The notes below the pieces were generated by a model that was not told the DNA's origin, ran no database searches, and saw nothing but the letters and a program-made list of their open reading frames with translations. Of a stretch of 64,000 nucleotides of DNA, positions 51,644-63,189 are shown piece by piece (the stretch's first letter is position 1; the number at the start of each line of letters is the position of its first letter). The DNA lies in contig JAXGGA010005544.1 of assembly GCA_038373865.1 (NCBI GenBank), forward strand, positions 1 to 64,000, written 5' to 3'. The stretch is from Uloborus plumipes (Eukaryota > Arthropoda > Arachnida > Araneae > Uloboridae). A program made the translations under genes and the position numbers.

Positions 51644-52540
51644 ATATATATATATATATATATATAGGGGAATGCGGGGCAAAGTGAAATGGTAAAATAT
51701 TTTCACAGTTTGCATCCCCACCTATCTAGTAATATTTTAACTGAGTTCCTATACATATATTTGAATCCTGTCGAAAAATAAATAGCTCAAAAGATCAATG
51801 AAAAAATTATGCAAGCCATTTTCAAAGTTTGATACCTTATTGTAATATTCGTGGTTTTTCAAAAATATTTCTTGTTATTACAAAAGGATAACATTTTTGT
51901 AATTATCATTTGAACTATTAATTGATATCCAATGTCCAGCGCAGTCCTTATTTAGTTTATACTATGCATTTTTTTATTTTAACTGTTCAATGTAATTTGT
52001 CTAGTGCACATGGGTCAAAGTGGAATAATTCATTTTGCATAGTTATTCATTCATTTATTAAATCACGCATGTATTTCTTCATTTATTAATGTACTTATAT
52101 ATTCTTTTATTTAATTATTTACTTATTTACTCAATCATTAACTCATTTTCTTATTCATCCTCCATTTTATTCACTCATTTATTTTTTCTCTTACATTAAT
52201 TTATTTATTCATTTACTTGCTTATTCATTTATCTTTTGTTTATAATTATTTTTTTTAGTTTATTTTCGCATTCATTTGATCAACTTAGCTGTTAATCGTC
52301 GAATTGAAAAGTTTTCATAACGAAAATATTTTGTTTGTCACCCCATGATTTTTTGAGGTAGAAATTTTCCACATTTTTTTTAAAGTTCAAAATAACTTCC
52401 AAAGATGAAAAATAATATTTCAACAAAATTTTTATTACAAAATATGTTATTCCTTCTTTATGTACAATCTTCAGAACAAAATTCCCATTTGTTCCTTTTG
52501 AAAAAGATAAGTAAACTTAACTATTTCACTTACTAGTACT

Positions 52541-53904
52541 AGTCTGTGGGCCGAAGGCAGAAAAGATGCTTAGAAACATGGTTTCGTTTGCCAACTTCGG
52601 GGACTACAAAATGTGATATTTTTCTGAATCCTTAGAGTCTACAGATGAAAAAAACACAATGTTCCCGAAAAAATATTGTCTCATTAGTTTTTTACAGGCC
52701 ATTAAAGATAGATGGCAAAATATACGAAAATGGAATTCTAGGGGCGGATAATTACGTTAAATATCATATATATGTGTCTGTCTCTGCCTATATATTTATA
52801 TGTACATATAGATGGATATATAGATACTGTTCGATATTCTTTTCGGCGACCTTCCTCGAATTCGCGCATGCGTCAGGTCTCAACCGATTTTATGAAACAG
52901 GGGGTGATTGTGATAAGAGAGATAACTAATGAGAAGGGATTTTTCTTTGTTTTGGTTTGTTCTGTTTTTCGTTACATTCGTATATTTGAGGTGTTGATTT
53001 GTGTTGGTGTTTTTTTTTCTCTTCCTTATCATTTCTATAAAAATAAAATAATATCGGAGTACGTGGAAATGCTGCTATCGTGCATTTTCGTAATCAAGCT
53101 GTCTCCCTTTTTAAAATAGAACCAATCAACGTTGCTTGACAAAAATAGAGAGTTTTTCCGAAATTTCTCGTTTTTTCACAATATACACCTGGAAAATTAT
53201 TGAAAATTCGACAAATATGTGTAGAAACACTGTTATACGAAGTTTGTTTAGCTTGAATTTTTATTTTAAACCAATTTTTCCCACCATTTCCGCGATTTTT
53301 CGAGAAACCCAAAATTTGCTTCCCCCCCCCCCACCTTTAGCTCACCCCCCAGGGTCGGGGACTTTCAGTATATTAACTTACTAACTACCCCTAACAATAT
53401 TCTGTAGTCAAATACTCTCGCATATTCCATGCATTCTATAATGTATTCATTGACTGGATTATATAGTGCCATTAATGAAACAACGAGATTAAGAACAAAC
53501 GGAAATGTGGATTGATACATTTTTGTGATTTTCTTAGTAACTGAATCACAAAAGACGTGAAGTAAGTATATTATGACTTATTAATATATTTTGCAACATA
53601 AAATCGTATGAAAAAGAAAAACTAGGGTAGAAAACCTGTTTATTGAAATTTTAAATTGCAAATATTTTGTGCAACAGCGCCACTTAGAGACAATTTTTGT
53701 TGTGAATGAGCCAACAGGCTAAGGAATATAGTCCCTATTTCAGTTACTAATTAAAACTTAATGAGACAAGGTCTGCTTGGGAACATTGGATTTTTCGATT
53801 GAGTACATCACTATTAGTTGATTTCAAGCAAGTTCCCGTAGTCCCTAAAATTGGTAAACGAACTTGAACGATATCGGTGCTTGGCCCACAGACTATAGGT
53901 CCTG
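52541..53904. mobile_element. TIR element with AGTCTGTGGGCC ends
   Basis: The left end TAGTCTGTGGGCC..GCC(A)ACTT..GGGACTAC and the right end GTAGTCCC..CTTGGCCCACAGACTA are imperfect inverted repeats of about 60 bp. The right 390 bp recurs in direct orientation at 55850-56212. Open frames inside (for example near 52645-53119) have no recognised similarity. Exact target duplication not determined. Confidence 0.55.
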
Positions 53905-54080
53905 TCATGATCTTAATGGTTTCATTTAAAATTTTAAATTACACTTATTAAAGCACATCATACAATATGCATTACTTTTAAAAGCTCAAAATTGACGGAA
54001 AAAGTCACGAATCATATTTGGCGACGATTGACGTCGTTCAAAACTTACTTATTCGTGGTAACAAATCAGTCCCTTATATA

Positions 54081-55125
54081 CAAGGGCGGATCCAGAAATG
54101 TTCCAAGGGAGCGGCGATTGAGTTTTTTTTTCTTACTTGCCCATTTTTTTCTCCATGCACCCTTGTTAACACATGTTGGTTACAAATGTTTTGGTCTTCC
54201 ATTTCGAAAAATTTCCAGATCAGAGCTCCGAATCCTCACCCTTTCTCTTAATATCATCAAATATCAACTAAAACTGCCTTTTTTGAACTTCAAAATCTAA
54301 GAACCGCTGTGGAAGAGTCCCTCAAGGGAGGCAAGGGCGTAGCCAGGACTCAGGTTAGGGGGGTGCAAGCAGTGGTACCCCAATAGGAGGTCACTGTGAC
54401 CTCCCAAAAAGTTCTTATCTGATACTAATTGACTGATGAAATTTGAAAACAGTGAGACAGTATTGCAAGGCTGAACTTCTTTTTTTTTCTTTAATTAATT
54501 AATTTATTTATTTTCGTGATGCCTCACGTCTCTTTTGGTAGACAAGCATGCATTCTTGTATTTTATTTATTTATTTTTTAATCATTCAGTAAAGTTCTGA
54601 GTTTTATTCGGTAAATTAAAAATTTTCTCCTCAAAAACAGGCAAGCTTACTATCATTTTCTGAAAAGTAATCAATACTAGATATAATAACGCAGTTTATA
54701 TAAAGTTCCCAAAAATTAGCATAAAAGTCAAATTTTTCAATAAAAACAAAAAGAAAAAAGCAAGAAAGAAAGAGAAAAAAGTGCTTGAAATTCTATTTGC
54801 ACACAAAAAAAAGGAGAAATTATGAACTCAAAGAAACTATACTTTATTCAGTCATGCACACCTTAAACCAATGGATGGTATAAAATATTTCTAAAAGAAC
54901 AAAGCAGTAGCTTTATAGTAACATGCTGGTGACCAGCATGTTACAATGAAAAGTATGAAAGGGGACAAAATCGTTTGTCAAAATAAATAAATAAATAAAT
55001 AAAATGGGAGATTCCAGTGACCTCCCATTGGCTCTGATCTAGGGGGGTGCAGCTGCACCCCCCTAGCTACGCCCTTGAAGGGAGGGGCGATCGCCCCCAT
55101 CGCCCCTCCCTTGTATCCGCCCTTG
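54081..55125. mobile_element. hAT-like element
   Basis: A 1045-bp element with an exact 8-bp target-site duplication CTTATATA (54073-54080 and 55126-55133) and inverted ends CAAGGGCGGATCCAG and TATCCGCCCTTG. Most of the interior is the second hAT at 54332-55077; what remains is a short MITE with GGAGCGGCGAT/ATCGCCCCTCCC subterminal repeats. Confidence 0.85.
54332..55077. mobile_element. hAT-like element nested in another hAT
   Basis: A 746-bp element with an exact 8-bp target-site duplication AAGGGAGG (54324-54331 and 55078-55085). The ends are CAAGGGCGTAGCCAGGA and CTAGCTACGCCCTTG. Inside both ends are GGGGGGTGCA and GGAGGTCACTGTGACCTCC-type blocks, also seen near the right end of 24539-31807, so the two belong to related families. 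Confidence 0.87.
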
Positions 55126-55160
55126 CTTATATATCCTATATGTATTTACACAAGCTATTT

Positions 55161-55316
55161 CAAATTTTTCCAGGGGAGCGGGGGCAAACACTGCATACAC
55201 AATGTAAATTGCACCAAAAATGACAAAAACCACGCCCGCTTACATGTAAATTGATTTTTCAAAGCCGGGAAGGAGAGGAATTGACTCCCCCCCCCCTCCC
55301 CCAAATGACGGGCCTG
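55161..55316 (-). repeat. Inverted relative of the MITE at 5802-5968
   Basis: Shares AACCACGCCC, TTACATGTAAAT and the C-rich CAAATGACGGGCCTG end with the element at 5802-5968 in reverse orientation. I found no clear 8-bp duplication, so this copy may be truncated or old. Confidence 0.55.
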
Positions 55317-55556
55317 TGATTTTATAAGTATTGGGTTTCTGAAAAACAGTAATAGTTAATGAATGTTCTAGAAATAAAGCAGCAACAAAAAATGTCTAAA
55401 CTGGTTCTTATTTAATCTCTATATCTCCTACACTAACTCCTTTCACGACTGCAAGTTATGTAGCAAAAACAATAAACACTCAATTTTATAAGATTTAATT
55501 AAAATTTTGAAAAATCAAACGTTATTCAAAATAGCAGCGTAAAAAACGCAATATTA

Positions 55557-55669
55557 CCGTATTTTTCGCCGTGTAAGACACACCCAATTTTAAATTAAAT
55601 CCCCCAATTTTAATTAATCTTAAATTTATGCCGTATGAGACGGTGCGTCTTATACGGCAAAAAATACGG
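55557..55669. mobile_element. 113-bp TA-flanked MITE (CCGTATTTTT ends)
   Basis: The inverted ends CCGTATTTTTCGCCGTGTAA and TTATACGGCAAAAAATACGG are flanked by TA. The element is almost entirely terminal repeat, with GACGCACC-like subtermini. Elements with these ends are widespread in animals; none encodes protein. Confidence 0.82.
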
Positions 55670-55849
55670 TATACAACAATGTCGTTCCACTAAAAATTGC
55701 TCTTTGTGAAACATCGCCAAAAGGGGATATCAAGCCATAAAAGACAGCGACGCGAAACGAAACCGCGCGAACTGGCGCTCTTTGATCAAAAATAAAGAAT
55801 GAGAATATCTGAAACGCCTGGCGGATTGATACAAAGTTCGATTTTGATT

Positions 55850-56212
55850 TTATATTAAGTCACACAGCGAAAAAAGTGAGTGATTCAAAACGTATTAATA
55901 TATTTTGAAATGTAAAATCGAGTAAAAAAGTAAAATTATGGTTGAAAAACTGTTTATTAAAATTTTAGATTGCAAATATTTTGTGCAATAGCGCCACCTA
56001 GGGACAACGTCTCTAGTGAAAGAGTGAGCAGGCCAAGGAAAAGAGTTCGTGTTTCAATTACTAATTAAAACTTAATGAGACAAGTTCCGCTTGGGAACAT
56101 TGGATTTTTCAATTGAGTACATCAATATTAATAGATTTCAAGCAAGTTCTCGTAGTCCCTAAGATTGGTAAACGAACCTGAACGATATTTGCACTTGGCC
56201 CACAGACTATAC
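55850..56212 (+). repeat. Direct repeat of the right end of 52541-53904
   Basis: Collinear with about 53518-53905. Shared blocks include GCAAATATTTTGTGCAA, ACTAATTAAAACTTAATGAG, CTTGGGAACATTGGATTTTT and CTTGGCCCACAGACTATA, with scattered substitutions. It ends at the same family terminus. Confidence 0.75.
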
Positions 56213-56398
56213 AATAGACCTCTGGTCGCAGTGCTTGGTTCGTTTGAACCCCCCTTTCTCTCATTTCATTTCATTTCAAGTATTTCACTTTTCCCCACAT
56301 TCCCCTATAAATTAAACAAAATTCAAAACATAGATTTGAAGAATAACGTTATTACATTGCACAAGTTTTTGGGATTGACAATCCACATTTAGTTTCAG

Positions 56399-56481
56399 AT
56401 TCTTCTACCAGAGATGCATCAACATTTGACAGTGACTCTCATGTATCTTCAATTGGTTCAACTGCCAGTGATATTTTTAAG
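56399..56481 (+). CDS. liprin-beta: Liprin-beta exon, Ser-rich linker
   Basis: 83 bp, entering in phase 1 (acceptor TTTCAG) and leaving in phase 0 at AAG|GTAGCT. It encodes SSTRDASTFDSDSHVSSIGS then TASDIFK, the Ser/Thr/Asp-rich region after the coiled coil, comparable in position to the 'NSSSISSLLDAQG' region of vertebrate liprin-beta (from memory). Assignment rests on frame continuity and strong splice sites. Confidence 0.83.
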
Positions 56482-56741
56482 GTAGCTACTGTTTTTCACT
56501 TTTTTATTATACTAATGATTTATTTTGTTTTGTTTTTGTATTTATTAACTTTTTTATTTAGTTATTTACTTATTTATGTATTTATTTATATTGGCATGCT
56601 CTCAAGCTTAGCATGCATCCATTTATTCCCTGAATGATTAAGATTTTTTTTTATTATTATTAGAACTGCTAGAAGAGATTTCTTTAACATATTAATATGA
56701 GAATATCATTAAAATTCTGCAAAAATCATACCAATTCCCAG

Positions 56742-56906
56742 GTTCCAGCAACAATTGCCTCAATGCCTTCTGTTCCATCTCAGTTTGATCAATCATTACA
56801 GTCACAAAACAGTTCTACTGTAGACAAAACTTTTTCCAATCATTGCTCAAGCTCAACCTTTCACAAGTCAAATAGTGTAGAGAACATTTGCCTCTCATCT
56901 GGTATG
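56742..56906 (+). CDS. liprin-beta: Liprin-beta exon, linker
   Basis: 165 bp, 55 codons, phase 0 at both ends, with acceptor TTCCCAG and donor ATG|GTAAGT. It encodes VPATIASMPSVPSQFDQSLQ through FHKSNSVENICLSSGM. The 'KSNSVENI' part mirrors the 'KSSSLGNL' motif of vertebrate liprin-beta (from memory), a likely phosphosite-rich short motif. The rest is disordered in character. Confidence 0.85.
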
Positions 56907-59900
56907 GTAAGTTATCTGATCAATTGCTAGAGGTATTGCTGTCTTTCAAACATAAAAGGCCATGTTTTTGCATGATAAAAATACTTTAGTGATTTTACCA
57001 GTAGTTAACTATGTATATTTCATACAAAAAATATTGTATCATTTTAAATGTTCTATTATGTGCAATTAAAGTTGAAACTGTAAGTTTCTTTTTCAAACTA
57101 TGAAAGAACTTTGTAAGAAAAAAAAAGGAGGAAAACATGCGAAGAAAGCTTATTGAAATGGTCTTCAGTTTGTAAAATGTTTTTGGCTTGTGATTGATTT
57201 TTCTATTTTATATCCTTTGTTTTTGTCTTCTACTTCATTTCGTTATCGGTAAATTTATGTGTAAAATATGTATTTTAAGTCAATTTCTATTAATCTAAGA
57301 TATTCATTCTCTTAGAGATTTTAAATCTAATAATCATTCAGTTTGTTTCATCACTAGTTTTTTTCATTTTTAAAATGAAGGTTTATCAGATGTGCATATG
57401 TACACACATATATTTGGGCGATTCTATTTAAAGGTGTTTTTTGTTCTCCAAACTTTTTAAGTTTTCTCAATGTGTGCAGTTTGACATTTTTTTAGAAAGG
57501 CAAGATATGTATTTTTGTTAATCTGCAAAAGAACACAAAACATATTCTTTTATTTTAAGGACATTGAAAGTTTTTTTTTTAAATTTGAAATATTTATGAA
57601 TGCAATTTTTTTTTTTACTTTTCCTTGATTTTGGTTCATGAATCAATTGACTAATATTTCATGAAATTGGCTGTCTAAAATCAAAATAAATACACTATAA
57701 ATGCTTAAGTATTGACAATTTGGAAAAATATTTATAATTTTTTAAATAAGTTTTGCTTAAATTTATGGACCAAAGCATCCATAGTAAAACAATTTACTTA
57801 AAAATCATTAAACATCTATTGCACTTCAAAACATTCCATCCTCAGTCTGTCTTTATTATCCACATGTTTAAAACTTTTATACTGAATGTTAAAGATATTG
57901 ATAGCAATACCTTTTTCATGTTTTTACCCTTCAAGATGTAAACAATTCCTAAAAATTAACCTTCCTGAAAATTTTGTATGTTTTGAACAATGGTTTACTT
58001 AATATAAACATAAAAATAACAAAATTGCACAATAGTGATATATCTAACATATTCTGAATAAGGATGGTAATGGCAGCTTAAATTTTTTCAATTTAATTTG
58101 ATGTTAAATACACCCAACCAGAAAGCTAGAAATTTCTACGGGCAAAATTCTTACTATACGAACAAAATTATGTTATGTTGACTGCTATTAAAAGTGAAAG
58201 TTATTTGAGCTATCAGTTGCACCTTGTGTCTATAAAGGCCTTTGAAAACTGTTTGGATGGTGATGACACAAAATGCTGGAGGCAACTTTTAAGTATTCCA
58301 GACACATATTGATGTATGCATTGACAACACCAATATTCACTGAAATATAAAACGCAGCATGTTGTGACTTAAACTACTTTTTACACTTGCAGTCAACGTT
58401 AGTTACAACTTTTTGGGGGAAATGTAATAGCTAACAAAGCTTAAAATAAATGTGCATTGAATGTTTTTGTTTTTGTTTTTTTTTTTTTTTTTTCAAACTT
58501 TAAGAGCTTTTGTGGTGTGTTTTTATGTTTCATGGTATATCATTGCCTAATGTTTTAAATACAAATGAAAACTACAAATATATACTGTTTTTACAGTAAC
58601 AGCCAAAATCGCCGTTCTGCGGGTAGGTCAAAATGTTTGTCTCATTTTCATCACAGTCCCTAAGATTTTTAACCTTGAGTATCTCTTGGAATTTGGGTTG
58701 TAAAAGCGTCAATTTTTTGTTTTAAAATTTTTCTCATGCTTGTGATTGCCCTAAATAAGAATGGTAGGGCACATTTTAAATGATACATTTCATATTTTAT
58801 CTCTAAATATTTTTATTATTTCTAACTTTATTACTTTAATTCTGTACATTATTTTGAGCATTTTTGATATCAGTAAGTGTATTTAGGACTTACAGTTGGG
58901 AAAATAAAGTTCTTGCAGGTTTAATGATGACACACTGTATGTGTGTTTGTGTGAGTAACACAAGTTCATATTTGGTCTTATATTACTCTTTCCTATACTT
59001 TATTGTTGAAGATCAAAGTAAAACTATATAAGTTATAAAAATATTTTTATGTTAAAGCTAAGCTTAAAAGCTAAATGCTTTAAACTGTTTAAACTCGACA
59101 TCTATTTACTTATATTTCTATTTTGAAGTAAAATTTGCTTCTTGTTCTAAATCCATGTTTAAAATATTGGAAGTTATTTGTATTAAGTATCATTTTTTTC
59201 ACATTTCAAGAAAAATAGAATTAGTATTGCCAGTTTTGTTTTTATCTTTGTGTGTATTTGTCAAAACTGAGTTGGGTTTAATTTTCGATTTTGTTCTCAT
59301 TGGTGAATGATTAACAGAAATTATGTTAAAATAATTCTGTTTTAATCCTTTTCATAAACTCTGATCTCCTTAGCTGCTAAAAAATAAAGGCTTTTTTCTG
59401 TGGATATACTATCCATTTTGCAATAAATAGATGCCGAAGAGCAAATAATAAGATTAACAGATTATGATGAAATAAATTCGAATAAGAGGAGAAAGCTCTG
59501 ATAGTAAAGTACTTTAGTTTAGACATCTATAAATGTAATATAATCTAGATATTAAACAGTGCCTTTGTGGTTACTTGTTTTGAACCAAAATCTGTGCAGC
59601 ATAAAATGATAAAAAAACGATAGAAACTTAGTTCACTTCCTGATAGTATGTAAGAGATAGTTTTTCACATTTGCTTTAACTTTAGCTCTTAATCCTAAAA
59701 CATGGAAATTCTTAAATTAATAGCAGTTTTAAAAATAGGGGTTAGGTTCTACAGATAAAAAGAATACTTCATTCTTATAATAGATAGATATAAATAAGTT
59801 GAATGCTTTTTTATTTCAATATGTATGCACAGCTTGTAACATGCAATACTATGTGCATAAAGTGGACTTGAATTGACTTCAGTGTTTTTTTTTTAAGTGA

Positions 59901-61811
59901 TTAGGAGTCTTTTGATTATGTTTCTGTGTAGTTCTTTCTAGGGTATTAGCGCATCTATGATTACTCGCGTCACTTCCATGAAAGGATATTTCTTCACTCA
60001 CAAATCAGAAAGATCATTTATCATTGTATAGAGATTATTCAAAATTTTCAATGGAAGTTTTAGGTTGTGTGGTATCCCCCTTTGTCGTTTATAATATCTC
60101 TTTTTTCGTTGAGCTTTGTATTGTGTGAATTTAATAAATTTACACCTAAGAAAAAACTCTGGAACCAATAGGGGGGATGTTCCCAGTGACCCAAACTCGC
60201 TTACTAACGCGTCAAAATACAGCTCATTGCATATTATCTGCTATCTAATGAGCTTTGGTTTTGAAGCAGGGGAGAATTTTCTGTTTGCCCCCATCCACAT
60301 TAAACAAAATAAAAACTCCAAATCTTAAACTTTTTATAATCAAAACCACATAAAATGAGTGTCTACTGTGCCCTGCATTTCTTTAAAAATTGACAGAATA
60401 TGGTATTCTGCAATATTACGTTCAAAAAGAGATTAGCAAAAATATTCAGTTTTATTTAAAAAAGTAGCTATATTCTGTAGTAAACTGATTTTTTTTCATT
60501 TAAAAAATGATTTCGTACAGTCTTCTTTTTTTTCATTTTTGTATAGCTATTATGTAATTTTGAACTCCTTGTATGCAGTCCAATTATTTTGCTCAAATTC
60601 CTGAATGTCAAAGGAGGAAAAACTTCCAAACAAGTTTGCGTTCTTCCAAACACATGCATAAACAGATTGTATTCTAGATAACCATGTATTTTATGAAATC
60701 ATACAGAATGTTTGTGAATCTATCCTAATTTTCTAAAACTACTGATTTATTGCAAAAATTGAGCACTTGTATTGCTACTTAGTTGTGTCATGAAATTTTA
60801 GGCTGCTTATAATTGCTTTTAACTCTGCTCTAAAGATTTAATTCAAAGCTGTTTGAATTAATTTTGCGTGACTTTTATGGTTTTTTTAAGTCCCTTTAAC
60901 AAACTTTTTTTTAAACTTTCGTAACCATAAGCTGTAAGAGTGGTCTGAGGATATTTTAATTTCTTAGTGTATTTGCATATGTGTTTTGTAACACAAATGA
61001 TAAGCCATGTTGTGTATTTTTGTGTTACACATTTGTGTTCAGGTAATAGTTGTCATCAGGGTCGAATTAAATCCATAGGTGCCAGGTCATCCAGGTGACT
61101 AAAAAAACAATTGGGGACCCGTTATTTCAGAGCAGGAATCTTTCCGAGGATGATGTTATAGTGAACTTGCATATAAACTCTGAGAAATAATTTGTCTTGC
61201 ACCTAAAATATTTAAATATTTCCTTGGTTCCTAAGAATTTAGTTTTCGTTGATCTTGGGATATGGTAATATTCAAATGTCCATACATAAGCAGTTAGTGA
61301 TGACTCATTCTCAACCTTTTGTAGAACTTTCAAGTGTAATTTTCTTTTTACGCTACATTTATGATTTAAAATTTACACCCCTATGGATTTCAATTTCAAT
61401 ATAATTAATTTTAAATGTTTACAGTAAAGTTTACAACATCTTAATTATTGCTAAATGATCACTGTTTTCCCATTTCTATTAATTTAGTCTTCTCTTTTTT
61501 ACCTAAATGAAAGGTATGACTCTGACCCCTGGACTAATGTCGGGAACATTTAATGAAATGAGTGTTGTAGTTCAAACCTTTCACATAGTCATTTTTAGAA
61601 AGCTACTTGAAAACCTAATGAAGGCAGCTGTTATTTCAAGATCAATACATGCCTTAAAGTTGTTTAGACACAATGCAAAATGAAATTATGAAACTTGTTT
61701 TTCATCATATATGGTGTACTCTTAAAAAATTATTTTTCATTTATTTACTTTAAACTATATTACAATGTATGTTGCTGTTTAAATTTGTTTATATATCTGC
61801 TTTTTACATAG
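56907..61811. other. Long intron with no recognised feature
   Basis: About 4.9 kb of AT-rich sequence with no recognised exon, no bounded element and few G/C homopolymers. It differs from the repeat-dense introns on its left and may contain small regulatory sites that I cannot see. Confidence 0.5.
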
Positions 61812-62097
61812 GTTGCGTCATCTAAGACTCAGTATGGAACTGTACCCCGTCAAACTGGTACAAACATTTTGCAACAGCTGCAAGGCCGCTTACTGGAACC
61901 AGGAACAGATAATAGGAGTTTGGCTTCAACTGCTGATGAAAAACCTGAAACGTCAACAGTAGACAGTGTAAATAAAAATCTTGGTAAAAACAGCAGAACG
62001 CTTGGAGGAACTGGACACAAAAGTTCTGGGGTGTCGTTCGGTAAAGGCTTTTTTAAGTTAAAATCAGGAAAACGAAGTTCAAGTGAACCACAGCTAG
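61812..62097 (+). CDS. liprin-beta: Liprin-beta exon with GKGFFK motif
   Basis: 286 bp, entering in phase 0 (acceptor TTACATAG) and leaving in phase 1 at G|GTGATG. The first half is a polar linker (QYGTVPRQTGTNILQQLQ). The second half ends SFGKGFFKLKSGKRSSSEPQ, matching the vertebrate 'SFGRGFFKIKSNKRTASAPN' motif (from memory) that precedes the SAM-domain half. This is the strongest single family marker here. If the donor is skipped the frame stops at 62161 after about 21 extra codons. The SAM-domain exons lie beyond the window. Confidence 0.92.
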
Positions 62098-63189
62098 GTG
62101 ATGGTTTTAATTTGCTAACTGCCTGCTTAGCTTTCAAGCATGAAAGGCTAACTATTAGATGAAGCAGTGCTATTTTAGCTACATTTGAGATGATGGCAAT
62201 TATTGATCTTGAAATATTCAAAATAAAGAAAATGCATGATTTCTGTAGAAATTAAGTTAATGCTAATTATTTTTCTAACAATGAATGCAATCTAATGCAT
62301 GATTAAAACCATATTAAAATGCTGAAAGCTTTCTTTAAAATGCATGTCTAATTTTGGTTCTGAATGCTAATACCTCTTTCAGTTATTTTATGCTTTTCAT
62401 TTACTTCTCATGTATGTTGTATGTATGAAGTCAACCTCATAAGATCATCTTTTTGTACAGTTTACTGGTAGCACATTCTTGCACTATTTCTGAGCTCCAT
62501 TTAGATCCATGCAAACCATGACTTGACCTGAAATCTGTCCCTTCCCCCTTCCATCTGCATATAGTACAATTTAATAATTTATAGTCCTAAAGTACAGAGG
62601 AATTTTTATGTTTTCCAAACTTAAATTTGTTTTATCTTACATATGAGGATATGTCCCTGTTCTAGTTGTCCTCACCAATTTAGGTATTTTTTTGTTACAA
62701 ATATGCTCTCCATTCCTCAAATTTCTAGTGATTTCTAAAAGAAACAATGTGTTATGATCAAATTTTATATCAATATGACTTGCATCATAAGAGAAGATTA
62801 CAAAGCAACTTAAAAATGCTGTGTCTCTAAAGAGATTCAATATTTACAAGACATTTTTTGCTGAAGAGATAATTGTTGTTTTTGCCAATAAAAGAGATTA
62901 AGGTAAATAGCTGAATATAAGTGAATATATAAACAAATGAAATAAAAGCTATAGTGTATGTTCTTTTTTTTTTAAATGCAGTTTCAACTTCACTTCAAAA
63001 ACTTAAACAATGTTTCAATAATTACACTGGTCGACAGTGGTTCACTAACAACAACCAAATTATTATTTTTATTACGTATTCATATAGTTATTTAAATACC
63101 TGCAAGTAAAAAAGTCCCACCACGTCTCAATTTTCTGTAACAAAAAAAATAATTTTTTACTATTTTTTATGATTTTCGCACCAAATGCA
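62098..63189. other. Intron, no confident exon
   Basis: No SAM-domain or basic-linker exon is recognised. A possible acceptor at about 62979 (AATGCAG|TTTCAACTTC) opens a short frame without family similarity. Confidence 0.5.

Larger units (their letters stand above)
51667..56305. mobile_element. TA-flanked element with GGGGCAAAGTG ends, heavily nested
   Basis: A 4639-bp segment between TA-flanked inverted ends GGGGAATGCGGGGCAAAGTG and CACTTTTCCCCACATTCCCC. An internal copy of the motif (GGGTCAAAGTGGAA) lies at about 52013. Most of the length is later insertions: a MITE at 52541, hAT elements at 54081 and 54332, a small MITE at 55557 and a repeat copy at 55850. No transposase is recognised. 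The right end lies 93 bp before a liprin-beta exon. Confidence 0.7.

Noticed and set aside
62979..63110. Possible next liprin-beta exon after acceptor AATGCAG
   Set aside because: The phase-1 frame gives a short sequence with no similarity to the basic linker or SAM region expected next.
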